A stretch of 64,000 nt of DNA, taken from Mimachlamys varia. Its lineage: Eukaryota > Mollusca > Bivalvia > Pectinida > Pectinidae. Below are positions 1 to 10,944 of this stretch, piece after piece (positions within the stretch are counted from its first letter, which is position 1; each line of letters begins with the position of its first letter). The notes beneath the pieces were generated by a model. The model ran no database searches and was not told the DNA's origin. It was given only the letters and a program-made list of their open reading frames with translations. Location: assembly GCA_947623455.1 (NCBI GenBank), contig OX392532.1, positions 50,471,058 to 50,535,057 of the forward strand, written 5' to 3'. Made by a program: the position numbers and the translations under genes.

Positions 1-686
1 CGAAGTTCTTCTGTAATACCAAATTGTCCAAACTAACGAAGTTCCCCTGTAATATTAAAGTGCTGGACTAACGAGGTTCCCCTGAAATAAGAAAATGTCG
101 AGAATAACGGAATTCTCCTGTACTAACAAGTGACAGGACTAACGAGGTTCCCCTATAATAAGAAAGTATCCAGACCAACGATGTTGTCCTGTACTAACAA
201 CGTGTCCGCACTAACGAGGTTCTCCGGCAATGACAACATGTCAGCACTAACAAGGCTCCCCTGTAAAAAGAAAGTGTCCAAACTAACTGAATTATCCTGT
301 ACTCACACACTGTCCTGACTAATGAAATTCTCCTGTACTAACAAAGTGTCCAGACTAACGAGGTTATCCTGTAATGACAAAGTGTCCGCACTAACGAGGT
401 TATCCTGTGATGACAAAGTGTCCGCACTAACGAGGTTCTCCTGTAATAAGAAAGTGTGCGAAACAACGAGGTTCTCCTGTCATAGCAAAGCGTCGGACTT
501 ACGATGTTCTCCTGTATTTATAAACAAAGTGGCGGGACTAACGAGGTTCTCCTGTAACAACAAAATGTCCGGACTAATAATTTCGTCTGTATTTATAAAC
601 AAAGTGGCGGGACAAACGATGTTCTCCTGTATTTATAAACAAAGTGGCGGGACTAACGAGGTCGCCTGTACTAAAAATTTTAAAGC
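1..686. repeat. 36-bp minisatellite, array 1
   Basis: About 18 imperfect copies of a roughly 36-bp unit with the core ACTAACGAGGTTCTCCTGTA followed by AYNACAAAGTGTCCGG. Some units carry a longer spacer reading ATTTATAAACAAAGTGGCGG (500-660). The same unit forms arrays at 19340-19472 and 20872-21790. The 100 bp after the array (690-790) matches the sequence after the second array (about 22105-22205), so the two are paralogous loci. Open frames across it are repeat artefacts. Confidence 0.9.
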
Positions 687-796
687 ATGTTATTGACGTT
701 ATATATTTGTCATTGTGATGGAAAGAAAAACGAACCTTAAACATAATCTACCGTCTAGCGGGATGGATGGGGACGAGGTGAGGGGTATAGTTAGAC

Positions 797-1155
797 TATG
801 GGCAAGTTTTGTGGTCGCCATCTTGATATCATCGAGAAATATTCTGTATCTTTGTGTGATATGAAGATGGACGTTTTTGAGTTTGCTTGTTAGTGTGTTT
901 CCTTGTTGTGATGACAATGATGCCTCGGTTCTCATTTTGAGGATTGATGCTTACTCGGATTCGACCAAGATTCACATGGCGGGTGTCGTCGATGAAGCAG
1001 AAGACGCTTACACATCCGAACACCTGGTCTTATTCTCTTCTGCTTTTAGGAGAGTCTCCATGTAAATATTTCCTTTGTTCCTATTTTGCCCCTAGTTTAA
1101 TCGATTTTGAGTTCGGATTATGATTTTGTTAACGCTTTGGTATTCTCTGAATTTT
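797..1155 (+). mobile_element. Penelope-like retroelement, 5'-truncated 3' end (copy a)
   Basis: It begins in the last codons of a reverse-transcriptase reading frame (GKFCGRHLDIIEKYSVS, like the KFYGRHxDLVxxY ending of this family) and runs through a conserved 3' untranslated block. That block contains GATGAAGCAGAAGACGC, then GGAGAGTCTCCATGTAAAT, then TTTAATCGATTTTGAGTT. The same block recurs at 6814-7398, 8235-8690 (-), 26298-26650 (-), 33590-34560 and 62878-62965. The paralogous site near 22205 lacks it and passes directly from a GAGAGGG tract to TTTTTTAAAAC, so this is an insertion. The Penelope-like label rests on the RT motifs of the 33.6-kb copy. Confidence 0.7.
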
Positions 1156-2559
1156 TTTAAAACAATTAATTCACAAGTTTGAAAATTGAGAGGGGTCCGT
1201 GGTTCTAGTGTGCCTCATTGATTGTGTGTGTCTAATTTGCAAAAAAATATTTTGTTTTCTAAACCGTGTTACTTATTAAAAGTGAAAACTGCCGATCAGG
1301 TTAATTCCGAGGATAGACTACTTTGTGGTATTTTTAAATGTGACTATGGCACATACACACAGACAAGAACACTTTCACATGATGTAATAGATCTACATCG
1401 TATAGATAATGATATCACCTCCGCCGTCTGTTTATCGTCAAATGAATGTGTGTTACTCGTCTATGGATCAGCGATTTCTTTCTTGGTATAGATATGCCTG
1501 TCTGTGTGAATGTATTTTAGATATGCAGCCACCTGAGCTAAGTATATGTAAACAGTATAACCTATACCGATGAGACAAGTATTGTCTACTTAACAACTTA
1601 CCTGTTTGAGTGACATAAAATGGCATTGTATATGTATCGTGATATTGTCAGCTTAATACAGACAAAGAAATTAAAAAGTCTCGTTTATCTGTCGGGTTTG
1701 ATAATTTTTTTTTATGAAGCGAACGTTCTTTTTTTTTTAAATACAGGACTTATCCTGTCGTTAGGTTAATCTTCCCAAGACGTCACTGATGTTATCCCGT
1801 CATAAGACTAAGCTAACCAGGCTACTGTGTGATAAAAAGACGATGTTTATTGGTATCCTTTAAATAACAGCTTTAACGTGATTATTACAAAAAACTTAAC
1901 ATGTTATCAAACTAGTTCTGGGGAAGATTTATGTTGCTGCTACAATGGTTTCTTTTAGATACCCTTACAATGATCAATCTACGTGCGAGTCCAGTGTCAT
2001 TATGCTGGGACTCAAAGGAATTCTGGAAATACTTCAATTTAACATTATTCGACCCGTTGTTTTTAGCAATATTTAGTAAAAGTAAACATGAAAATAAATT
2101 GTAAATTGATCAGTGCCCTTATGTCATATTTCATTTTTATTTCGTTTAAATTTGATCTGATCCAGCCTCTAGCAGCCACAATATTATTCTGAAAAAACTC
2201 ATACTGATTCGTCAAACATTAGAACCAAACGATTTGGGCATTTTACTTATGCGTTTATCTTTTCCGAAGCACAAGATTAAACACAAACTTCTTGATGCAG
2301 CTTATAAGTGAAGGAGCGTTGTCAATTATAAAATACCCTACGTCAGGGAGGGCGTCTAACAAGGGAATTGGAATAATCCTCTTTATGTTGTTGTGATTGA
2401 AAAACATTTAATAGAAATGGTGGTCAGTGTTATAGAAAAAAAATTAACTTCCTATATTTTTGTTGTTGTCACAAATTGAAAGAGACGTTATTTTTGTTTT
2501 GTTTTTAATGTACTGCAGCACGGTATGTTGGCTTTACTGCGATAACGTTTAAGCTTTTT
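1156..2559. other. Non-coding, no recognisable feature
   Basis: AT-rich unique-looking sequence with short open frames but no recognisable protein, RNA or tandem repeat. The frame at 1222-1491 has no similarity I recognise. Confidence 0.5.
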
Positions 2560-3988
2560 GAATTAGAGTTAGTTCTTTCACATCACATGTATAACTACCT
2601 GTGTTTACATGGTATAGGGGGAAATACTAGCTATTTACTATGATGAGAATACTTTGGTCTTGGTCAATAGTGATAATGTAAAATATACATAGTTTATAAA
2701 CAAAACCTAGCATTCTGATACAGGCCATAGCAATGAAGTTATCAAAACTCAAATAGCGGGTTAGATCTTTCCTACTTATTAACACAATATATAAACAAAA
2801 ATGGCAGAGATCTATATGTTACTGGAAGACCTTTTTATAACTGAGGATTAAGTCGTGGGTGTTAGGCGGTTCTCAAGTAAAAACAGAAGTGGTTTGTATT
2901 CGAAATATCTTCCACTTTGTTTTGAGCTGAAATAAACAAGTTTAAAAAGTTGAGTCAACTTGCTTAAAATGCATATTTTCTTCACACAATCTCAAGCATC
3001 TCAAATTAGGCAATACCGAATAGCTCTCAATCTGAAGTGAATTTAGATGAAAACCTATTATATTTTCTGAATAAAAGAATCCATTATATGAAAGCTGACA
3101 CTAAGACATTTTTGTTGATTTTGTTTCCATTAGTGTTACCTTCCTCCGATAAACGTTCAGTGGCTGTTTTATAACATTGATTTTATGCTTATTACACGGA
3201 ATTACTAATGGAGAGATGAGGCTTTATAAACAAACAAACAAATATTACCATATCATGCAATTAATTACCTGAACAAAATTGCGAACTCATTTATTTATAT
3301 AAGTTGCATGATGCTTCTTGATAATTGTAAAACTACTGTGATTAAACAAATTTACTGGCACCATCATTTCCATCTCAAAACGAACTGCAATGAAATCGAG
3401 AATAATTTGCTCTGTCTACCCTGATTATAATGAGCAAGTTTTAAAATATATTTACAGTTTTGTTGTTATTCTTCGTTTTTCCGACTTAAAGTAATGGCAA
3501 CCTTACATCATTCTGATTCAATTTAATAACTGGACAAAGAAAAAGAATATTATATAATTAAGAAGTAGCAACTCTCACCCTGAATAATACTCGGTAGATA
3601 TCAGACATTCTTTGTCTTTTTTCATATTATTTCAATGTTATGATTTGGAATCCAATGAAGAGGAATTTAATCGACTATGTGTCATTACAAATCTATACCA
3701 AATAACATGTATATACACTAGCCTGTTAATGTACGTGTTTTTTATACAAAATATAGGTACCGATATCCGTCGTGAAAATAAAAAGAGTTTGTATTTTATG
3801 CATAGAGAACTCATTCAACAGCAATATATTGCTTTTCCTATATATGTGTGTATACACTCCACAGTGGGTAGCGTACTACCAACGTCACAGTACACTGCGT
3901 TTGGGATATTTACCTGGTGCGGGCTTCTATTATCCCGTCTAATCAATACACCAGGCACACGTGATCCAAACGACATAACGATCACTAA

Positions 3989-4906
3989 ATGCAAATGGCG
4001 GCAAATGGGAAGGAGACACGAAATGAGGATATCGTACAGATAAAGGACGCCAAGAAACTCGGAGAAGTCCAGGTCAGCAAATTGAAGAATAAAGACATGG
4101 GATACGAGAGGAAAGAAGTTGACAGTGAACAAGTTCATCATATTTCTAAATTCAAAGTGCCTCAGCAGAACCAAATCATTTCGATGTGTCCTGTTGACGA
4201 CACTCACGTATGGATCTCAGTACTTGATTCTACAGAATTGATCAAAGTTAACAAGGAAGGCAAAGTCACAGAGACTGTCCAGCTTGGCTTTCACCCGAGG
4301 TGTTTGACATTGACCAACACAGAAGAACTACTGATCACGGGTGAAGATTCACCACGTATACACAAACTAACCAACGACACACAAGTGGCCAGATTTACTG
4401 ACATCAGTCCGTTAAATGCCTGGGGTGTCAGTGTCAGTGACAGTGACGAGGTCTTCGTTACTACTCATAATACAACAATACAGGTACTGAACATGTCCGG
4501 GGAGAGGATCAGACAAATCTCGTGCGGAGGTGAGGGGCTGAGGGTTGTATATTTGACAACAGGAAATATAGTTGTCACCACTGGCCGATATTTGGGAGAG
4601 TGTAAAGAAGTCCTTGTCATCAATAAAACTAATCAGGTCATACAAACGTGGAGTGGTGAACTGGACAATGGGCATAGTATACAAGAGACGGCACAATATG
4701 ATATAGCATGTGATAGATATGATAGAGTGTTTGTACCAGACCACAGCACTGACCAGGTATACGTCCTCTCGCGGAATGAAAGAAAGGCCAAATGTCTCCT
4801 TGACAAGAAACACGGAGTAACAGGTCCACTGACTTTGTGTGTAGACAGGTGTGGACATGTCTGGATTGGATGTAATGATGGTACAGTACATGTGATGGAA
4901 CTATAA
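3989..4906 (+). CDS. Internally deleted TRIM-like NHL/beta-propeller protein (305 aa)
   Basis: Residues from about 29 to 305 align with residues about 275-551 of the full-length paralogue at 15573-17228. They form a degenerate NHL-type beta-propeller with blade motifs such as VDDTHVWISVL, DEVFVTTHNTTIQVLNMSG and VDRCGHVWIGCNDGTVHVMEL. The first ~28 residues combine two junctions. The ATG context ATGCAAATGGCGGC equals the upstream ORF start of the paralogue (15511), fused in frame to codon ~48 (TRNEDIVQIKDAKKLGE). A second deletion then removes B-box 2 and the coiled coil. No zinc-binding cysteine cluster remains, so neither ubiquitin-related nor TRIM-oligomer function is expected; a soluble propeller is possible. 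The frame is intact over 305 codons, and an AATAAA lies about 20 bp after the stop (4927). It could be an expressed chimera or a recent pseudogene. Confidence 0.65.
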   Translation: MQMAANGKETRNEDIVQIKDAKKLGEVQVSKLKNKDMGYERKEVDSEQVHHISKFKVPQQNQIISMCPVDDTHVWISVLDSTELIKVNKEGKVTETVQLGFHPRCLTLTNTEELLITGEDSPRIHKLTNDTQVARFTDISPLNAWGVSVSDSDEVFVTTHNTTIQVLNMSGERIRQISCGGEGLRVVYLTTGNIVVTTGRYLGECKEVLVINKTNQVIQTWSGELDNGHSIQETAQYDIACDRYDRVFVPDHSTDQVYVLSRNERKAKCLLDKKHGVTGPLTLCVDRCGHVWIGCNDGTVHVMEL

Positions 4907-5017
4907 ACAAGTGAGAGGACAGCTGAAATAAAACAAAAACTTATAGTCCGCGGTTCACTTCAGCTGGTTGATTGTGGTAATTACAGGTCACACGACTCGT
5001 GGTTATTGGATATAGAA

Positions 5018-5117
5018 TTTATTTCACTCAAGTTAAGTATTTTTGAAAAGTTACAAAAGACACTAAAGCTCGTGTCTTTTGTAATTTCTAAAAAATAATT
5101 TACTCGAGTGAAATAAG
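5018..5117. repeat. Foldback hairpin (~100 bp)
   Basis: Arms TTATTTCACTCAAGTTAAG... and ...TTTACTCGAGTGAAATAA pair. Inner arms TTACAAAAGACAC and GTGTCTTTTGTAA are also complementary, around a short loop. It is absent from the equivalent place in copy B, so it is probably a small foldback insertion, adjacent to the SINE. Confidence 0.6.
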
Positions 5118-5124
5118 TATTTTA

Positions 5125-5460
5125 TAATACCGCTTTATCACGACCTTAAAGGCCGCCTCAAAGCGGTTCACAAATTATTATCCGTGGTTAGAGGGCTCCA
5201 GCAACCAGCCAATATCGTTCTCAACTCACTGGGGAGCATACAACAGGTGCTGCCGTTTCGGCGCTCACAGCTAGCATTCTACAATTTCTGGCACTACCAA
5301 ACGACGTACTCATTTACAGCTGAGTAGACTGGAATAAGCAGAGTAAGGTATATTGCCCAAGGATACAATAATTCATGTGCCGGGAATCGAACTCGTAACC
5401 TTTAGATCACGAGCCCGGCGTCCTACCACTAGACCACCGTGCCTCCATGTCACAATATGA
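5125..5460 (-). mobile_element. tRNA-derived SINE
   Basis: Read on the minus strand it starts with a tRNA-like head (about 5455-5385): an A-box-like GTGGTCTAGTGGTAGGAC and a B-box GAGTTCGATTCCCGG. Next comes a central domain with CCTTGGGCAATATACCTTACTCTGC, close to the TGCCCAAGG core shared by several invertebrate SINE superfamilies. The 3' tail contains CCGCTTTGAGGCGGCCTTTAAGGTCGTG and AAAGCGG, a LINE-type tail. Copy B lacks it, so it inserted after the duplication. Confidence 0.75.
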
Positions 5461-5852
5461 TGCTAACATTTCCAGTATGCATACTTGGTACCGATTGCCG
5501 ATAGAATTACACGGTGAAGTTCTTTTTTATGTTTAATAAATCATTATACAGTCCCTACTAAGTTTGTCATAATGTACATTACATCATATACTAGCTACAT
5601 AATATCACGTGAAATGTGATTATGTACCGGTTAGTGCATTTAATTCAATTTATCAGATATAATATTGAATAAGTATATTATCATTTGCTTATTATCATTT
5701 AGTTCTCCTTTGTATTCTACATATACACAAAAACTAGTAGGTGATGTTTCTCAGGTTTTTGATGTGAATACAAAGTATTTCATGGGCCCCGGCCAAACTT
5801 ACCAATGAACAATAAAACTTACCTAATTCAATACATTAATAACTCGATGTTT

Positions 5853-6230
5853 GACGTACCCTGCCAACCTCGAGATACCGAGGTTTGACGTACACCGCCA
5901 ACCTCGAGACACCGAGGTTTGACTTACCCCGCCAACTTTGAGATACCGAATTCTGACGTACCCCTCAAACCTCGTGATACCGAGGTTCAACGTACCCCGC
6001 CAACCTCGAGATACCGAGGTTCAACGTACCCCACCAACCTCGAGATACCGAGGTTTGACGTACCCCGCCAAACACGAGATACCGAGTTTTGACGTACCCC
6101 GCTAACCTCGAGATACCGATGTTTAACGAACCCTGCCAACCTCTAGATACAGAGGTTGAACTACCCTGCTAACCTCGAGATACCGAGGTTTGACGTACCC
6201 CGCCATCCTCGAGATACCGAGGTTTGACTG
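5853..6230. repeat. 34-bp minisatellite with hairpin units
   Basis: About 11 copies of a 34-bp unit: ACCTCGAGATACCGAGGTTT followed by GACGTACCCCGCCA. Each unit holds a small perfect stem (CCTCG/CGAGG around AGATAC). Absent from copy B of the duplication. Confidence 0.9.
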
Positions 6231-6813
6231 AATATGATCAGCTCTAAGGACCGATGATTTTCAAGTCTATAGCTTTTGCATTATTCCACTTTCTAAGAGA
6301 AGAAGAATTATGTGTATTGTCATCAAATGTTTGTGCAAATGTCTTCAGGACATTCCATCTAAGGGGGCATAACTCTTGCTGAAAACCGATCTTAAATTGG
6401 ACCTTTGCAACTAGCAATCTAATGAAGGCATGGGTCATTTGATTTGTAGACTCCTTATGGCCTTACTTGTCTTAAAGACATTTAGAATGTTGTGTTTTTT
6501 ATGTTGTTATAGTCCTATACAAAAGTCCCTGTTATGTTTTTTTTTTGTTAACTTTTTTATGAATTGCATTTAATTTTGTTTAGCATGTTAAGGTAATCCA
6601 TTAAAGTTAATGAAGAGTCAATTGCTTAACTTCAGATTTTCTTTTGATATGCTATACAAATTTCTTTCCCAGATGGTTACTCGGCATTTTACCAGCTTGG
6701 TCACTGGTGACGCTAGTGAGAATGTCATTCAAATTAAATATGCAAACTGATTTGGAAATATAAATCCAGTGAAACTTGTTTTCCGTTCATGAGAGATCTT
6801 GTGATACACATAG

Positions 6814-7398
6814 GGGACAGCTTACTATTAAGCTGTCAGATAAACGTGATGGTTTCAATTTTCCGATCGTAAACTTTCCATTTCTTGATAGTAACATCCC
6901 TGCTTCTCCAATATATGGTGTTTACATGTCGCAGTTTATTCGATATTCTAGGGCTTGCTCTAAATATCGAGATTTCCGTGATCGATGTCGACTGCTGACA
7001 AACAAACTAGCAACACAAGGATTCGAGAGATGAAGGTTGATCAGAACTATGGGCAAGTTAAATAGTCGCCATCTTTGTCTCATGGAGAAATATTCTGTAT
7101 CTTTAAGTAATATGAAGAGGGACGTTTGTGAGTATGCTCATTAGTGTGTTTACTTGTTATTGTTATACTCGGCTCTCAGAACTTAATGTTTACATGGATG
7201 TGACAAAGATTTACATGACGGGTGACGTCGATGAAGCAGAAGACGCTTTTCCTTCCTGAACACCTGATCTTATTCTCTTCTACTTTTACAAGAGTCTACA
7301 TGTCAATCTTTCCTTTGTTCATATTTTCCCCCTGGTTTAATCGATTTTGAGTTTGGATTATGATTTTATTAACTCTTTGGTATTCTCTTATTTATATC
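6814..7398 (+). mobile_element. Penelope-like retroelement fragment (copy b)
   Basis: It encodes the C-terminal part of the RT-family protein: KLSDKRDGFNFPIVNFPF and YGVYMSQFIRYSRACSKY, then a stop near 7033. The KFYGRH-type ending is decayed, and the family 3' block follows to TATTCTCTTA. The flanks TTGTGATACACATAGG and AACATCCGTTATT are nearly continuous in copy B (18608-18655), which lacks the element. Truncated at the 5' end, with a stop and frame damage; no product expected. Confidence 0.75.
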
Positions 7399-8234
7399 AA
7401 ACATCCGTTATTTCATACGATGAGCATTTTTATGTTACGAAATAATCTTCGAAACATCAATTAATTGTTCCAGAGGTACAGCCAGTGTCGTCTTTCAATG
7501 CTACTAAAATGAGTCCTTCTCTAATTTCCCATCGTCGAAATGATTGCCAATATCAGTCTTAGGACATTTTAATCAAAGTTACATTTGTAATGTGTCTTGT
7601 ATAATTGGTAAGTTCATTGATTGCGAAGAATTCAACGAACATAATTTCAAATTATGTTGGAATATTAATTGCCTGATACTGTGTGAACTGTTGGATTTAT
7701 CAGAGATGTATACAACATCTGGATTCATTAACACTCTCAAACAGATAGGAAGGATCACACAAGGACAGCTGTTATCAGTAATGTATTGTGTTATTATAGC
7801 TGCCTAGTTTTGTTCACCCTTCAGTTATAACATGTGTATATCTTTGTAATTTGTGTAATTTTGTATAAAAGTTGTTTTGAATTAAGCTGCTGGTGTTCCT
7901 TTTTTTCTGTTGTCACGTAACAATCGATAAATCATAAACATCTGCTCAAAAATGTTTCTTCTTCCATATCGTTTCACTTTTAATCCCTTTACACTATCAT
8001 TCATCTTACTTAGCCGACACTTAGCCAACACTCTCGCCAGTCTTTAACCAATATGTAGAACGACACATCAGTTAACATAGGTCAAAATCCGTACACTAGT
8101 CCGAACTATTACCTCGCGAGTGTGATTTTCTTAGCTGTCGGTTTTAAATTATTTCTGTGACAGTCGCACACTACCATAAGTAGTTTAAAACCCAAAAATC
8201 CATCTTTCTCCTTTTTGAATACAAGTAGAGAATA
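7399..8234. other. Non-coding duplicated flank
   Basis: Collinear with 18645-19312. An 87-codon frame opens immediately after a stop at 7541 and is also open in the other copy, but it lacks an ATG and its differences are mostly non-synonymous, so I treat it as non-coding. The duplication ends near 8095. Confidence 0.6.
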
Positions 8235-8690
8235 CCGAAGCGTCAACATAACCATAATTTGAACTCAAAATCGATTAAACAAGAAGCAAAACACGAACAA
8301 GGAAATATTTACATTGAGACCCTTGTTAAAGTACAAGATAATTTAATAAGACCAGGTGTTCCGAAAAACTTTTCCTTAATCGACGACCCGAGTAAACATT
8401 AGCTCCTCAAAATGAGAGCTGAGTCATCTTTCCCAATCAAAACAAGTAAGCACACAAATGTGCATACTCAAAAACGTCAATCTTCATATCACACAAAGAT
8501 ATAAAATATTTCTCAATGAGACAAAGATGTTCTTATCAACCTGTATATCTTGAATCCCTGTGGATGAAGTTTGATCGTCAGCAGCTGACATCTATCACGA
8601 AAATCTCGATATTAAGAGCAAGCCTTAAAACAAGGAATCGACTGCGACATGTAAACACCATAGGTTGAAGATATCAGGAAATGGAAAGTT
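8235..8690 (-). mobile_element. Penelope-like retroelement fragment (copy c)
   Basis: On the minus strand it shows the INFPFPDIFNLWC remnant of the INFPFLDSNIPASP motif, then frame decay, then the family 3' block ending in GTTTAATCGATTTTGAGTT (about 8270-8290 on +). Truncated and frameshifted. Confidence 0.65.
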
Positions 8691-8829
8691 GATGAGTTTT
8701 GCGTTAGACCGTTTCGGCCACATGCGTAAAACTACTAGACTCTCTGAAAGAAGCTTTCTGCAACAGTGTTTGACCATAATACGAGTAGAACGCCGTAAAC
8801 ACGTTTGGTTTTGTTTAAGAGGCCGCAAT

Positions 8830-10240
8830 AATATCGTCGTAGCGTTTGGTGCATCCCTCGCCTGATGCAATGTAACCTCGGGGTTCCGTTTTGTAACCGT
8901 ATATCTTTAAAAGGAGAAACAGACGTAGTCACGTGTCTATCCTCTTCGTAGTTACGTACACAAACTGTAAAACCATTCTAGGCATCAATGACGTCTCCTT
9001 GTTATGTAGGATAGCTCGGGCTAGGTGGAATAGTGTAGGTTGTGATGAGTCTCACGATTGAAGTCGTCACTATACATTTAAGGGCTGCAAATCAACAGTG
9101 CGACGAGGAACGTGTAACCATTCTATGGCACCAAGTAACAGGCCCACCCACCGGTACGGGCAGTAATTACGATGATATAAGTATTATTATCTCAGTGACG
9201 CTTTTTTTTTGTATACATTTAGAGGACGACTGCTATCTAATGACAGCTGAAGGCCAGTGCGTGATGTGACGTCAAACTCATTGCTATGCAAGTGGCAAGA
9301 CATCTGACCAAAACATTGAGTTAGAGGGTTTATGAAATAGAAACTATACACCTTACCAACAGAACCTAGCGTTTTTTCGTACTATACTATAAATGTGCTT
9401 TTTTTATACAAGACAGGTAGGTGGGGTTGGTATTTGAACTTTGAAAGCTTTCCTTGAGCCTTTATGACAATTAAGAGGTGCAATCGAAAATTTACCCCCC
9501 CCCCCCCCCCTCCGAACAATGTAAAATTACTCTAAACAACTTAGTTTCGAAAAAAAGTAGCTGTACCAGATTTCCATGTCCCTGTGTGGGCTTGGTGGAA
9601 TAGCGTAAGGTGTGATGAGTCTCACTATTGACGTAGTCACTATACATTTCAGGAATGTAACCATTCTATGGCACCAAGTGACAGTCTCACCTACCGGCAC
9701 AGGTTCAATAACCCTTAGTCGGAAATCTTTGTCTAGTTCAGCCTTAACTGCATTTTTTCAATGGATTGGGACGCGTAATGGCGGGCTGCAGATTTTGTGT
9801 TTCATGAATATGTCATTTTATAAGCGGTAATTGCAATAATATCGTCGTAGCGACTGGTGTATCCATCGCCTGATGCGACGAAGCCTCGAAGTTCCGCTTT
9901 GTAACGATATCTCCCTAAGGCGTAACAAACGTAGTCACGTGTCTGTCCTCGTCGTAGATAGGTACACACACTGCAAACCATTCTAGGTATCAATGACGTC
10001 TCCTTGTGACGTAGTCACTATATAATCAAGGGCTGAAAATCAACAGTGCAACGAGGTGTAACTATTCTATGGCACCAAGTAACAGACTTGCCCACTGGCA
10101 ATTTCACCTAATTGGACATCTTTATCTAGTCTAGCCTTAGTTCATTTTGTCAATGGATTTGGACGCGTACTTGTGTATGTTGGGCGACAGATTTTTCCAT
10201 CATTGGTTTCATTGGAGGTTTAATACATAAGAAATGAAGT
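8830..10240. repeat. Diverged tandem units of unknown type
   Basis: Three imperfect units share the landmarks AATATCGTCGTAGCG, GACGTAGTCACGTGTCT, CATTCTAGGYATCAATGACG, TGTGATGAGTCTCAC, CATTCTATGGCACCAAGT and a tail TTTGTCTAGTTCAGCCTTA...CAATGGATTKGGACGCGTA. Landmark sets fall at 8828-9150, 9600-9790 and 9830-10190. Open frames in them are not conserved between units. A C17 tract lies at about 9494. No protein recognised. Confidence 0.7.
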
Positions 10241-10332
10241 ATGATATTCACATGTGTTGAAAGTGCTAGACTTGCACAGCTCGAGAATGTATTTCTTCAA
10301 GTGAACAGTATACAGTTATCAAATGGGTATGA

Positions 10333-10436
10333 GGGCGATAGTAATTTTGTCAGCCACAAAGCAACAACTGTTGCACGAGGGCTTTGGCCCGAGGGCAACA
10401 GTTGTTGATGAGGGGCTGACAAAATTACTATTGCCC
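10333..10436. repeat. Two-part perfect palindrome
   Basis: Outer arms 10333-10355 and 10414-10436 are perfect inverted repeats (GGGCGATAGTAATTTTGTCAGCC and complement... arm given by position). Inner arms CAACAACTGTTGC (10362-10374) and GCAACAGTTGTTG (10395-10407) also pair, around GAGGGCTTTGGCCCGAG, which itself can fold. Confidence 0.8.
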
Positions 10437-10463
10437 GAACTACCACATTTAATAACTGTTTTA

Positions 10464-10944
10464 TTATACCTTTACGTTTTTTTCTTTCTATATAAACCGT
10501 TGTCGGTATCTCGTATAATGCTGAGATATCTGCGATGTTTGTGCTGGTATGGGAATCTCCTATATAGTCCTCCATTATCTTGACAGACGTTTGTATGACC
10601 CTTTTAGTGTTTTGGCTATCTCTGTCCGTTCATAATGACTCGATATCTACATCTGTGGCGTTTTGAAAACGAGTGTGTTGATCCATGTTTGATAGTTAGG
10701 CTATCGTCTGCAACAACAAACAATCTGTGTCAATTAAGCGCTTGCATGTCGTTGTGTCTTCCAAACGTTCTGAAGACGTTACAGCAGGGGTGTGACAGTT
10801 CGCCGTGTGACAGTTTGCCGTGTGACAGTTTTTTCGAACTGTCACACGTTGTGATAGACCTGGAAACACATGCGCAATCCTCTCGAGGCTGATAGTCAAA
10901 TTATCACATTACTTTTATATAGAGAAAAAAACGTAAAGGTATAA
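10464..10944. mobile_element. Small TIR-bounded element, unknown family
   Basis: Imperfect terminal inverted repeats of about 32 bp at 10464-10496 and 10914-10944 (TTATACCTTTACGTTTTTTT and its complement). The interior has no recognisable protein but contains another hairpin at 10795-10846: three GTGTGACAGTT direct repeats opposed by AACTGTCACAC. Could be a non-autonomous DNA transposon or foldback element together with 10333-10436. Confidence 0.5.

Larger units (their letters stand above)
2560..8095. repeat. Segmental duplication, copy A (TRIM locus)
   Basis: Diverged but collinear with 11575-19312. Matching landmarks include 2560-2770 with 11575-11850, the phrase ATAACTGAGGATTAAGTCGT (2838 and 13329), 3180-3310 with 13430-13560, 3505-3690 with 14280-14440, the TRIM coding region, CATTTCCAGTATRCAT (5468 and 17369), 6740-6810 with 18550-18620 and 7399-8095 with 18645-19312. 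Copy A alone carries the SINE, the 34-bp minisatellite and a Penelope-like fragment. It also has two deletions inside the TRIM gene. Confidence 0.85.

Noticed and set aside
130..696. Open frames across the first minisatellite
   Set aside because: 36-bp units keep a frame open by chance; the residues are simple repeats of TRFSCNNKVS type.
3612..4043. 143-codon frame overlapping the truncated TRIM start
   Set aside because: It lies in duplicated 5' flank, the frame is not kept in copy B, and there is no recognisable motif.
7544..7807. 87-codon frame also open in the duplicate copy (18794-19057), suggesting a conserved gene
   Set aside because: It opens directly after a stop with TTG rather than ATG. 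Comparison of the two copies shows roughly three times more amino-acid-changing than silent differences, so there is no sign of coding constraint.
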